Source: CAXBBB01 sp963841855
GTDB lineage: Bacteria > Bacteroidota > Rhodothermia > Rhodothermales > BA12
Assembly: GCA_963841855.1 (NCBI GenBank)
Contig: CAWJEJ010000005.1
Location: 434,001-498,000, forward strand
Direction: 5' to 3'
Length of the DNA: 64,000 nt
The translations under genes and the position numbers were made by a program. The notes under the pieces were generated by a model. That model saw only the letters and a list, made by a program, of their open reading frames with translations, had not been told where the DNA came from and made no database searches. Below, one piece after another: positions 16,487-26,009 of this stretch. Each line of letters opens with the position of its first letter. The first letter of the stretch is position 1.

Positions 16487-16912
16487 ATGACGGCTGAACG
16501 CCTCACGTGTGGATTGCCAGTTGTCTTCCTGACTATCGCCTCCTTACTTGGATGCGATGCACCAGTAGGGACCTACCAAGAGCACAAAATCACAGGGAAG
16601 CGGTACCGTGTTGCTCTAAACGATAGCTGCTCGGTCGTGTCGCGCCTGGCGCGCGCCCACTACACTAGGCAGAAACAAGTTGGCGACTCCATCGCTGATC
16701 TGTATAACAAGCAAGGCACCTTCGTTATTTCGCGCGGGCCTGCTATGCCAGTGCCGCCACGACTAGAAGGCTTCTGCGTTTTCCTCGTCGAAGGCGAGGA
16801 GGAATCTCCACTTCGGGATGTGCAGGACCCAACAGTGCTGAGATGGGGAGCCAATTCCTATCTGATAGAGAATCACGAGGATGCAGTAGTGAACTACGAT
16901 CAGGTCCGGTGA
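16487..16912 (+). CDS. prophage lipoprotein
   Basis: 141 residues from ATG 16487. Signal peptide ending in FLTIASLLGCDAP (lipobox LLGC). The mature part begins GTYQEHKITGKRYRVALNDS, then CSVVSRLARAHYTRQKQVGD, and has another Cys in LEGFCVFLVEGEEE, so a disulfide is possible. Lower GC than neighbours. Intact frame. Fourth exported protein between repressor and terminase. Function unknown. Confidence 0.7.
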   Translation: MTAERLTCGLPVVFLTIASLLGCDAPVGTYQEHKITGKRYRVALNDSCSVVSRLARAHYTRQKQVGDSIADLYNKQGTFVISRGPAMPVPPRLEGFCVFLVEGEEESPLRDVQDPTVLRWGANSYLIENHEDAVVNYDQVR

Positions 16913-17124
16913 GCGAGACGGGCGGTGGGCCACTCTTGGGGTTTGGTCGCGATGCGGAACGCGTCGGCGACGTCACGCAGCACCCGCTGCGCCGCAGCCG
17001 CAGCCGACGCCCGAGCCCGCCGCATCATGGCTCTCGCCGCCCGCCTGCCCGCGCCTGCCGCTGAGGCCGCGCTCGAAGCGGTCGCGCGCGCATCTACGAG
17101 CACTCGCACGGTAGCCGCAGCCAT
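16900..17124 (-). CDS. possible small alanine/arginine-rich protein
   Basis: Frame from ATG 17124 (MAAATVRVLVDARATASSAA) to 16900, ending DAFRIATKPQEWPTARLA. Strong Ala/Arg bias could reflect only the GC-rich DNA, but the end looks coding-like. Overlaps the end of the lipoprotein gene by 13 bases. Treat as tentative. The remaining stretch 17125-17331 shows no gene I can support. Confidence 0.3.
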   Translation of the reverse strand: MAAATVRVLVDARATASSAASAAGAGRRAARAMMRRARASAAAAAQRVLRDVADAFRIATKPQEWPTARLAHRT

Positions 17125-17331
17125 GCGACCGCCGTGCTGAGCGCTCTGCCCCGCCGCGACGGTACGGTGGCCATCAGCGCGATGACGGCGACGCAGACGT
17201 GGTTTCACACTGCCGAGGAGCAGGCGGGAGCGTAAGCCGCTGTACGTGCGTAAGTTGAGGCGTCCCCGGAGCCTGCTGCGACGCGGACCGACGCGTGACC
17301 TCACGCCGGTACATACTTCCTCCGCCTAGAT

Positions 17332-17376
17332 GGCGCTGCGACTGCTCGGCAACGGGCGGATGCAGCGCCTTTTTTG
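17332..17376 (+). terminator. candidate terminator before the terminase genes
   Basis: Inverted repeat GGCGCTGC (17332-17339) / GCAGCGCC (17362-17369) with a 22-base loop, then TTTTTT. It would insulate the lysogenic genes from the late packaging operon. The T-run lies immediately before the terminase small subunit start. Confidence 0.5.
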
Positions 17377-17378
17377 TT

Positions 17379-17732
17379 TTGCCCAGATACGCAGAAGAGA
17401 CAAAAGCAGCGGTGATGGCCGCGCTTCTTCAAGGTCGATCGATTGGATCGGTAGCCAAGGAATACTCCATTCCCCAAGGCACGCCGGTCGGGGAAAGCCG
17501 GTCACCCGACGAGTTGCAACCGGTTGCAACCCCAAAAAAGGCAGCGGAGATCGGCGACCTGCTCACCCATACCTGGGCGAGAGACCTCGCCACGCTCCGC
17601 GAACAGGCAATAGTATTCCGTGATCCGGTCTGGGTACGTCGCCAAGATGCGGCCGCACTGGCCACGCTGCACGGGGTGATGACCGATAAGGCGGTTCGAC
17701 TGCTCGAGGCATTCGGTAAAGCCAAGGGATGA
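17379..17732 (+). CDS. terS: terminase small subunit
   Basis: About 117 residues from TTG 17379 (MPRYAEETKAAVMAALLQGR). Residues 5-40 form a helix-turn-helix (SIGSVAKEYSIPQGT), the DNA-recognition domain of small terminases. The C-terminal part (ATLREQAIVFRDPVWVRRQD, then VRLLEAFGKAKG) is helical and would form the oligomer core. A small indel near 17490 disturbs the HTH. It recognises phage DNA for packaging and hands it to the large subunit, whose start overlaps this stop. Confidence 0.75.
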   Translation: MPRYAEETKAAVMAALLQGRSIGSVAKEYSIPQGTPVGESRSPDELQPVATPKKAAEIGDLLTHTWARDLATLREQAIVFRDPVWVRRQDAAALATLHGVMTDKAVRLLEAFGKAKG

Positions 17733-19248
17733 TGTTCGAATCCCATCATAGAGTTCGAGCCCATCGACGTCGGCGGCGTGATTGACTCCCCTGCCCTTCC
17801 GGATGCGTGGAAGGACTGGTTTCGCGCGGTTCATCCAGGCATGAAGGAGTTTGCTTCACACCACGAGGAAGCGGGCGACTGGCTGGAAACGATTGAACTG
17901 AGTAAGCGCAGCCGAGAGTTCGTCTCCATTTGGGCGCGTGGCCACGGCAAGAGTACGTTCGCCGAAAAGGGGCATCCTACCTCGGAGAGACGGGGCGTCG
18001 AGGGTTCGTGCTCTACGTCTGCTCGACTCAGGACGCAGCCGATAAGCACGTCGCCAACATCGGCACCATCCTCGAGCGCATCGGTGGCGACATCGGGCGG
18101 CGACTCGAAAACGAGAAGGGTCAGAGCAAGGGATGGCGTTCGAACCTGATCCGGACGGCGGCGGGATTCAGCGTGCTCGGCTTGGGTCTCGATGTCGCCG
18201 TGCGCGGCATAAAGCTCGACGACCTACGCCCTGACCTGATCATCTTCGACGACATCGACGAGCGGCACGACACGGCAGCCGCGACGAAGAAGAAAATTGA
18301 GACGCTGACTGAATCGATCTTGCCCGCTGGCTCGCCCGACTGCGCAGTGTGGGGCGTGCAGAACCTCATCATCCCGAACGGCATCTTTGCGCAGCTTGCA
18401 GACGGGCGAGCGGACTTCATGGCCACGCGCTTCGTCTCCGGCCCCGTTCCCGCTGTCGTCGGCCTCGAGACCGAAGAGCGGTTCGTCGAGTCGTGGACCT
18501 ACCCTAATGGCGAGACAGTCGAGTTCGACGGTGGCAAGCGCACGCACGTCATCACGGGCGGCGTGCCGACGTGGTCGGGATGCGACCTCACCGTGTGCCA
18601 GGCGGAGATTTTCAAGTTCGGCTTCCGGGCGTTCAAGCGGGAGAAACAGCACGAAGTCGGCGACGTCGAGGGCGCGCTCCTGAAGAGCGAGCAGATCAGC
18701 CGCGTCCGCACTGCCCCGAACTCACGCGCCGCGTCGTGGCCATCGACCCGGCTACCACGACGAAGAAGTCGAGCGACGACACCGGCATTATCGCCGCCGG
18801 CCGGACGGCCGACAAACACGGCTACGTCACGCACGACGAGACTGGCCGCTACACGCCGTCGCAGTGGGGACGCCGCGCCGTCCTGCTGGCAGATCGCACG
18901 GGCGCGAGCCGCATCGTTGCCGAATCCAACCAGGGCGGCGAGATGGTGCGGCAGGTCATCGAGACAGCGGCCAAGGAGCTGCACGCCGAAGGGCTTCGCT
19001 CCACGCCTTCCATCACGGTCGTGCTCGTCCACGCATCGAAGGGCAAGCGTGCCCGTGCCGAACCCATCGCGCAGCGCTACGAAGAGAAGACCATCCACCA
19101 CGTCGGCACCGGCCTGACTGCACTCGAGGACGAATGGACCACGTGGGACGCATCCGACGGTAGCGAAAGCCCCAACCGCATCGACGCGGCGACGTGGGCG
19201 CTCACCGACCTACTCATCAAAAAAACGCCGTTCCTCGGCGGCGTCTGA
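17732..19248 (+). CDS. terL: terminase large subunit
   Basis: Packaging ATPase and nuclease, about 505 residues. ATPase: WARGHGKST (Walker A-type, about residue 70) and DLIIFDDID (Walker B). Nuclease: VVAIDPATTTKKSSDDTG, RIVAESNQGGEMV and SPNRIDAATWALTDL supply the acidic metal ligands of the RNase H-like fold. Frameshifts near 17750, 17965 and 18705. The Walker A pattern ARGHGKST resembles terminases of Mu-like and related phages. Start overlaps terS. Confidence 0.92.
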
Positions 19249-19252
19249 CTCC

Positions 19253-19570
19253 ATGACCGATCCGCAACTCATCGTCGCGTGCTCTATCGCACTGCTCATC
19301 GCCGTCGTCTCGGTGGCCACACTGCGTCCGCTACTCGTGCGCAAGACGTGGTTCGTCGTCGTTCGTCCGCGCAAGGCCAGGCAACGCGCGACTGGCTACC
19401 CGATCCATCGCACCGACGTGTACCAGAACGCAGACGCTGCGGCCACAGCGTTCGAGCGGCAACCGCCCGGCGCTCGCCTCGAAATGTGGCAGCGCAAGTG
19501 GGGTGCTGAGCGCTGCGCCGCTGCCTGGCATCGGGGAGACTGGAAGCGAGGACAGGAGGTGCGCCCGTGA
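19253..19570 (+). CDS. small membrane protein
   Basis: 105 residues from ATG 19253. One N-terminal membrane segment (LIVACSIALLIAVVSVATLR) then a basic cytoplasmic domain with VYQNADAAATAFERQPPGAR and WGAERCAAAWHRGDWKRGQ. First of three consecutive tiny membrane-protein genes between terminase and portal. Function unknown. Confidence 0.7.
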   Translation: MTDPQLIVACSIALLIAVVSVATLRPLLVRKTWFVVVRPRKARQRATGYPIHRTDVYQNADAAATAFERQPPGARLEMWQRKWGAERCAAAWHRGDWKRGQEVRP

Positions 19571-19773
19571 CCGCTGCTCTCACCCTTCTCGTCGTCTGGA
19601 TGCTCGCCTATCCGCCTGTCTGCACGCTCGTCACGTGGGGCGAGCACCGAGGCGGCGTGCGCTGGACCGACGCGACGCGCGCCAAGATCAGCCGCGTGCA
19701 GTCGCTCATCTACCTGGGCGTCGCCGTGCTGCTCGTCGCAGCCGCCGCCTTCTCCGCCTTCCTCAACACCTGA
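19567..19773 (+). CDS. small two-helix membrane protein, holin-like shape
   Basis: 68 residues from GTG 19567, overlapping the upstream stop (GTGA). Two membrane segments (AALTLLVVWMLAYPPVCTLV and LIYLGVAVLLVAAAAFSAFL) joined by a basic loop. Size and topology fit a class II holin, but a second possible lysis module lies far downstream beside the endolysin, so the role is open. Confidence 0.6.
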   Translation: MTAALTLLVVWMLAYPPVCTLVTWGEHRGGVRWTDATRAKISRVQSLIYLGVAVLLVAAAAFSAFLNT

Positions 19774-19779
19774 CCCGCC

Positions 19780-19989
19780 ATGCTGCACTTTCTCATCGCC
19801 GTCGTCTGCCTGTCTGCCCTCGCTGCCGCCAGTCGCACGCTGTTCGGCTTTCTGCGACTGGCAAAAGGTGACTACCCGCGCCCTCAACCTCCCGCCACCG
19901 GGGTCAGTGACGCCGCCGCATTCCTGCTCAATCTCACAACGCTCGCCACATACATCGGCGTGCTGTGCTATCTGTTTCCCCTAGCCTGA
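19780..19989 (+). CDS. small two-helix membrane protein
   Basis: 69 residues from ATG 19780. Membrane segments LHFLIAVVCLSALAAASRTL and LNLTTLATYIGVLCYLFPLA with a proline-rich loop between. Six bases separate it from the portal gene. No homology recognised. The trio of membrane peptides inside the packaging operon is unusual. Confidence 0.65.
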   Translation: MLHFLIAVVCLSALAAASRTLFGFLRLAKGDYPRPQPPATGVSDAAAFLLNLTTLATYIGVLCYLFPLA

Positions 19990-19995
19990 TCCGCC

Positions 19996-22156
19996 ATGTA
20001 CGCTGGACTCGTTCGTGATCCTCAGACCGTTCGCCCGACGGGTGGCGCTGGATTCTCCGCCGCTCGCAGTCGCTCGGCATCCTCGACCCCGATCAGGTAA
20101 CGCCTGAGCAAATGCGTCAGCACCTAGTCGGCCTCTTCCGCCGATGCCTCGACCTGCGGGCCGGTGCCATCGCCTCTGCCGTCCTCGGCGGGCGTGGCCC
20201 CGAAGGGTTCGCCGTCGAAGCGTTCACGCGGGCCGGATGGGAAGTCGCCGAGGGATCGCCCTGGCTGCCGCTCATCATGCACCCGTCGCCGCACCGCAGT
20301 CCGCGCGAGTTTTGGCGCTGGGTGTCGATCTGCCGCGACTCGCGCGGATCGGCGGACTGCCTCGTCGGACGCGACAGCCGCGGTATGCCGGTCGCGCTCT
20401 ACGAACTGCACCCCGACACCGGTACCCTCATCCCCATCCCGAACGCGACGGGCGGCGTGGCAGGCTACTGCTACCGCCGCGAAGACGGGCAAGACTTCGA
20501 CGTGAAGGCGCGCGACGTGGTGCGGTTCACGCATCCGCGATCCCACGTCGGCCTACCGCACGTCGGGACTGCTCCAACAGGCCGCGTACCACCTCGACGC
20601 CGAGTTGCACGCACGGATCTACGAGCGCGACACCATGCAGCACGGCCAGTTTCCACCCGTCATGCTCACGACGGACGAACCCGATGTCGACCCGGATCAG
20701 CTCATCCAGTACGGGCGCGAGTTCAAGAAGCGCTACATCGACGACCGCGACGGCATTCCGGTCGTGGGTGCCGGTCTCAAAGCCATCCGCACCGGCTTTA
20801 CGCCCGAGGATCTCGCGCTGATCGACAGTCAGAAACTGCGTGATACGCACATCCTGCAAATCACCGGCGTCCCTGAGGGCCTGCTTTCCGACAAGGCGAA
20901 CCGGGCCAATGCCGAGGCGGCGAGGCTCACGTTCTACGCGACGACCGTCCAGGACGAAGCGGACGCGATAGCCGACCGGCTGGGTTTCGGACTCGAACGC
21001 GCGTTCGGCTCTCGCCCGGGCGCGCTCCGCGTGACGGCTCCCGACCTGACGCCGACGGACGCCGAGCAGCAGTCTCGCATCGACCGCAGCGACACCGAGT
21101 CGGGCCTCCAGTCGATCAACGAGATCCGCCGTCGTCGCGGCCTCGATCCCGTCGCAGGCGGCGACGTGCACATGGTGTCGGCGGCGATGGTCCCGCTCGA
21201 GTCGGCCAGCACTACCCCACCGAAAGAGGACGAGGACAAAGGCAAAGAGAGTAAAGACGACGAAGACGAGGGCGGCGGAAAAAAGCCTGAGCGGTCGACG
21301 CGCAGCGTGTCGGCCATTCTGCACCGGGCCACACGAGCCGACGCGACAGAGGCCGAGCTATCGGCGGCGTGGAAGCGGATCGACCGCGCACGCCGTAGGG
21401 CCATCGCGCCGACCGAGATGGAAGCCCGCCGCCTCTTCGCCGAGCAGGGCGCAGCCGCCGTCGCCGTACTCGAATCGCTACGCTCTGCCGATGGGGAGAC
21501 GCGAGCCGACGACGACCCGCCCGAGGTGACGGTGTCGATGATCTTCGACCTGGCCAAGTGGACGCGCGAGACGCTGCGTAGGCTCGGCGCTCCGCTCAGG
21601 GTGGCCGCACGCATCGGTCACGAGATCGGCGCAGCGTCCGTGGCGTTTGAAGGCAACCCGGATGCCGAGCGTCCCACCGTCAAAAAGGCCATCGCCGCGA
21701 GCCTGGAAAACGCCAAGAGCATTCCGGAGACGACGGCGCGCGACCTGGGCCGCACCATCCGTGCAGGCGTCGAGGCGCAGGAGTCGCTCACGCAGCTCAC
21801 GAAGCGCGTCCAGGACGTGTTCACCTCGGCGTCGGCCCACCGCGCCCGCACGATCGCTCAGACGACCGGCACGGCGGCGTTCGAGGCGGGACAGCACGCC
21901 GCGTGGGAAGACGCCGAGGTGACACGCCACCGCTGGCTCTCGCAGAGAGACGGCAGCGTGCGCGACTCGCACCGGGACTCAGACGGGCAGGTGCGCGGCA
22001 TTGGCGAGACGTTCGACGTGGGCGGGGCAAAGCTGCGCTACCCAGGCGATCCACTTGGGCCGGGCCGAGAGATCATCGGCTGCCGCTGCACGCGCCTTCC
22101 CGTCGGACACCACGAAGACTACGACGACCCTGCCGACTGGACCACCACCCCCATGA
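19996..22156 (+). CDS. HK97-type portal fused to Mu F/SPP1 gp7-like head-morphogenesis domain
   Basis: Portal through which DNA enters the head, about 720 residues. N-terminal portal domain: SLGILDPDQVTPEQM, LPLIMHPSPHRSPREFWRW, and the conserved DAELHARIYE then GAGLKAIRTGFTPEDLALID and ILQITGVPEGLLSDKANRA. A charged linker (EDEDKGKESKDDEDEGGGKK, about 21230-21290) leads to a second domain with AHRARTIAQTTGTAAFEAGQ, RHRWLSQRDGSVRDSHRDSD and IIGCRCTRLP, the minor head protein family of Mu F and SPP1 gp7. These are usually separate genes. The linker frame is open across the junction. Frameshifts near 20045, 20535 and 22149 (C5 run). Confidence 0.85.
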
Positions 22157-22443
22157 ACCAGACAACGACGCACCCATGCGCACCTCGCGTCCGCGCCAAA
22201 CGTAAGCCCGGTCCCAGCCCAGGCCGAGTCGACGCGCTCGCCGATCACATATCGCAGCTCAACGGGCGCCGCCTGCGCCGCGCCGCCGAGGTGATCGCTC
22301 GTCAGACCGAAGAGCAGCGCGTGGTTCCAACTCATCCGGCAGCGGGCGCAGGAGGTGGGCAGTGTCGACCGGGCCTGCGCCGACCTCGAGGATGAGCCAC
22401 CGGACGCCACGGCACGCTGAGGCACATCTACTACGACGACTGA
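22153..22443 (+). CDS. small phage protein between portal fusion and protease
   Basis: About 96 residues from ATG 22153, overlapping the portal stop (ATGA) if the C-run at 22147 has one extra base. VDALADHISQLNGRRLRRAA then EVIARQTEEQR, then after a shift FQLIRQRAQEVGSVDRACAD and LRHIYYDD. Helical throughout. Function unknown. Confidence 0.5.
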
Positions 22444-22460
22444 GCGTGACGGCGCAGCGT

Positions 22461-22512
22461 GCGTGACGCGAAACCGGGACTGACACCGCGTGCCGCGCGC
22501 AAGCAGATTCCC
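22461..22512 (+). promoter_or_regulatory. conserved 52-bp intergenic element, copy 1
   Basis: GCGTGACGCGAAA at 22461-22473 and AGATTCCC at 22505-22512, exactly 44 bases start to start. The same two blocks with the same 44-base offset occur at 34626-34677. Both copies lie between phage late genes, directly before a start codon. Could be a phage-specific late promoter or processing site. Confidence 0.5.
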
Positions 22513-22516
22513 GCGG

Positions 22517-23365
22517 ATGGACGAACTCGACGACATCGTAATCGACGGCATCGCCTATCGCGCCCCACGCGAAGGCCAGATGACCCAGCGTTTCTACGCC
22601 GCCGAAGTGCGCGAAGGCTCAGATGGGCAGTCGCGCACGTGGGTGATCAACACCGAGTCGCTCGACACGTACCGCACGATCATCGACCCGGCGGGCGGCG
22701 ACCTGACGCGCTACGAGCGCAACCCCGTCGTTCTGATCGGCCACGACCGCACGCTCGTCGCCGGGACAGCCGCGTCCGCATCGACGGCGAACGCCTCATC
22801 GCGACCGTCGACGAATCGTCGTGGGACTTGGACGACCCCGAGGTGGCCCGCTGGCATCGCAAGGTCAACAGGGTCTGTGCGCGGCGCGAGCATTGGGTTC
22901 ATTCCGCTCGTCATCGAGACGATCCGCGACGACCAAAACCGGCGCTATGTACTGCGTCATCGGCAAGTGGATGCTGCTCGAATGGTCGGTCGTCTCATCC
23001 CGTCCAACCCTGACGCACTCGTCGAGGGCCGCAGCAGCGACGCCGTCGCCGCCGTCATCCGCGAGTTCACGACTGCCCTGGACGATCTGCGCGGGCAAAT
23101 CGCATCGCTGTCCACCCCTGCCTCTACTCAGGCCGAAGACGCTCGCTCTGCCAGCGACTCGGCTCCCCCATCGAACGCGCTGCCGCCTCCCCGGCTGCCG
23201 GTGACGATCCTGCGCCCTCTTCGGAGCGAGCACCGGACGACGCGCCGCCCGCCCAACGGACCGACGCCGGTCCTACTGCGCCCGCGCTGATCGATCCCGA
23301 GACCGCTCTGCGGATGCTCGCCACACTCAAAGCACGAGCACGAACGTGCGCTCGGCATCGCCTGA
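22517..23365 (+). CDS. prohead serine protease (U35 family)
   Basis: Maturation protease that trims the prohead. From ATG 22517 (MDELDDIVIDGIAYRAPREG). NPVVLIGHDRT carries the catalytic His; after shifts near 22770 and 22875, RGASIGFIPL carries the catalytic Ser; another shift near 22955 restores GKWMLLEWSVVSIPSNPDA, the family's LLExSVVxxPxNPxA motif. A disordered proline-rich C-terminus ends near EHERALGIA at 23365. About 280 residues. Directly upstream of the capsid gene as expected. Confidence 0.85.
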
Positions 23366-23391
23366 CTAACCTCCTATCGGTACCCACGCCC

Positions 23392-24962
23392 ATGCGTAAC
23401 CCTCGCTTCCTCTTCGCGGCTCTGCTCGCGCTCATCTTCGCCGTCGTGCTGGCGACGCCCGTCGACGCGGCATCGCTCGCCGACGGCATCTCGTACGCCT
23501 CCGCCGGTGCCGCTGGCCTGGCCTTCGTCGGCCTGGCTGGCATGCCGCAAGTCTTGTTCGACGCTCCGAACGACGCAGGTGGCGCCGCCCCCTCTCCCGC
23601 CGTGCCGACACCGAACGAACGGCAACCTGTCCCAATAAGCGGCATGACGCTGGAGGACTTCCAGCGCGTCGCCCGCGACATCTTCAACCCTCAGGGTGAC
23701 GGCGCTGCGCCCGCCGCTGGTGATCAGCGTTCAGGCCACGCCTCCCGTCGAAATCGTCCCCGCAAGCCGTCAGGGCCAACCCGCCGAGACGCGCGCCGGT
23801 GCAGCACGCCGCCGCTGTCGGCGCCGGTCAGCAGCTCGTCATCGACACCGTCGGCGGACGCGAAGTCACCATCGGTGCGGGCGCTGCCGAGCTCGTCGCC
23901 GACCTGTTCCGCGCCGCGCTCAACCAGGACTTCAACCGAGCCTTCGAACTCAACGCGACGGCCATCGAGGCTGGACTCTACGGTGACACGATGGCCCAGC
24001 GCTACGCCCAGGCCGACCCGTCGCAGCGCCGCGACGTGCTCGCCACGCTGACGGATGCGCGTGGCGGCGTCTTCCTGCCGACCGTCGTGGCCAATCTCGT
24101 CATCGACATCGAGCGCAACTACGGGTTCGTGCCCCAGTACTGCACGCAGCTCCCCATCGCGAACGTCGCGGCCGCCGACATCCCCAAGGTGCTCGGTGAC
24201 ATCGACTTCTTCGCGATGATCGAAGGCAGCGAACTCAAGGCCCGCCGGACGGCCTTCGGCAAGTCGACGCTGACCGAGAAGTATTTCGGCGTCATCGTGC
24301 CGTGGACGCTCATTGCCGAGCGCAAGGTGGGCGGCGTGCTGATCCCCATCGTTCTGCGCAAGCTGGGCGAAGGAGCCTCGCGCAAGAAGGATCAGATGCT
24401 GATCACCGCCGACGGCACCGCTGCCTTCCACGGCCGCAAGGGGCTGATCAAGCACGCCACCGACGGCAACATCAGCTACGCTACCTCGCCGACGGCGACG
24501 GCGTTTGGTGACCTGACGGTCGACGACTGGACGGCGATGAAGTTCGAGCTTCCTCCGTCGATCCGCGAGGGCGGCGTCTACGTCACGCACCCCGACGCCG
24601 AGCAGCACATCCTCAAGCTCGAGGACGGCGACGGCCGCCGGTACTTCCCGCTGGGAGCCGGGCCGACGGGCCAGTACCGCATCGCCGGTCGCCCGGTCGT
24701 CTTCACCGAGGCGTTCCCGTACGTCGACGGCGCGAGCAGCCCCTACGCGGCGTACGTGAACCCGAACTACGTCCTCTACGGCAACGGCCAGCAGATGACG
24801 ACGACGCGGCTCACCGAGGCCACGATCAAGGACACGGACGACAACACGCTCATCCACCTCGCGCTCACTAACAGCGCCGCGCTGCGCTGCGTGTTCGCGA
24901 TGGACGTGGAGTTCCCCGAGTTCGACGCCGCCGCCGTCGGCCGCACGAAGGCTGCCGCCTAA
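23392..24962 (+). CDS. major capsid protein with hydrophobic N-terminal extension
   Basis: About 520 residues. Residues about 120-520 form an HK97-like capsid region: GVFLPTVVANLVIDIERNYG, LTEKYFGVIVPWTLIAERKV, ARKKDQ-like RKKDQMLITADGTAAF and GQYRIAGRPVVFTEAFPYVD. The N-terminal 55 residues are unusual: MRNPRFLFAALLALIFAVVL looks like a signal peptide, then a second hydrophobic stretch (YASAGAAGLAFVGLAG), then disordered P/A-rich sequence. One frameshift near 23720 joins the two parts. The extension may be the scaffold-like delta domain removed by the protease, or a separate gene ending at an unrecognised stop. Confidence 0.8.
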
Positions 24963-25051
24963 GCGCACTGACGCATTTCGAGAGCGGGGACGGTGGCTAC
25001 GGCTATCGGCCCCGCTCGTCTGATTAGCACTTCTCACCAATCCACACGACC

Positions 25052-25378
25052 ATGTCAGCCGACACCTACCACAACCGTATGCTGGGCCGGGGCACCGTCA
25101 CCGGAGCCGTCACGGGTCAGTCCTACTCGTACCGCAAGGGCGACACGTTCGAGGCTCCCGAAGGCGAGTTCGCCGGTTTGCCCGAGCACGAATACGAGTC
25201 CGCGCCCCTGGCGCAGGACGAGACGCCGGATGCCGACGAGACGCCGGATGCCGACGAGACGCCGGATGCCGACGAGACGCCGGATGCCGACGAGACGCCG
25301 GATGCCGACGAGACGCCGGATGCCGACGAGACGCCGGCGAAGCCTGCCCGCTCACGCTCTCGCTCCAAGGCCAAGTGA
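25052..25378 (+). CDS. small acidic repeat protein after the capsid gene
   Basis: 108 residues. N-terminal 55 residues are a compact domain (GTVTGAVTGQSYSYRKGDTF, EAPEGEFAGLPEHEYES), then DETPDA six times plus DETPAK, then a basic tail ARSRSRSKAK. Position after the capsid suggests a head decoration or head-completion protein. Frame intact. Stop overlaps the next start. Confidence 0.75.
   Translation: MSADTYHNRMLGRGTVTGAVTGQSYSYRKGDTFEAPEGEFAGLPEHEYESAPLAQDETPDADETPDADETPDADETPDADETPDADETPDADETPAKPARSRSRSKAK
25217..25337 (+). repeat. 18-bp in-frame tandem repeat
   Basis: GACGAGACGCCGGATGCC repeated six times without change, with a partial seventh copy. Units are exactly six codons, so copy number can vary without breaking the gene. 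Identical units suggest recent expansion by slippage. Confidence 0.95.
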
Positions 25379-26009
25379 GCGAACCCCTCGTCACGCTCGA
25401 CCGCTTCGCGCAGCTGCGACCCGACGCCCCCGGATTCGACGCCGGATCAGCGACGGGCGTGGCTGCCGCGCGTGCGGCTCTCGCGTCCGCCTCGGACGAG
25501 GTCGAGAAGCACCTGCGGCGTAGCCTGCTCGCTCGCGCCGCCGACCTGCGACGACGTGATGTGGACGCCCGCTCCGGGTGGCCTGTACGTCGCGCGCCTC
25601 AAGGCGTGGCCATTCGTCCAGTGGATCGGAGCGGCGCCGCAGGTCGCCTGCCGCTTCGCCCAGGCCAGGCGCGTGCCGTGCAGCTGGTGCGCGCCCAGGC
25701 GCCTGCGATCCGTGGTCGTGGTCAGACGCGCCGACGGCCGTCTGCGGCTACCGGCGCGCAGGCGAAGACGTGGCGGGCGTTCGGTGGTCTCCGGAGGCCG
25801 CCGTCGCCCCCAACGAAGCTGCCATCTGCGTCATTGAGTCGGTCGTCTGCGCGCTCGCCGTCGCCGATCTGTACGAAGGAGGCCGCTCCCCTGCTCGGAC
25901 GCAGAAGGTCGCGATGGGGTCGGGCGTGATCGAGTTCGGAGCCGGATGGAGAGCGGATTCCGTGACGCCCAACTGGCCCGGATCTCACCGTACCCGCCGG
26001 GCGCTGTGA
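25375..26009 (+). CDS. head-tail connector-like protein, frameshifted
   Basis: About 210 residues reading across at least three shifts (near 25530, 25720, 25985). N-terminus EPLVTLDRFAQLRPDAPGFD then AAARAALASASDEVEKHLRR resembles the helical start of gp6/Mu gp36-like connectors (ASxxIExxLGR-type). Later DEVMWTP-like and APNEAAICVIESVVCALAVA. GTGA overlap with the next gene. Position between capsid and tail genes supports the call. Confidence 0.55.

Noticed and set aside
23724..25040. Long open frame (438 codons) antisense to the capsid gene
   Set aside because: High-GC DNA gives long antisense frames; Arg/Val/His-heavy composition and the capsid motifs on the other strand show it is a shadow.
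25217..25337. Tandem repeats looking like a CRISPR array
   Set aside because: Units abut without spacers, are 18 bp, and lie in frame within a gene.
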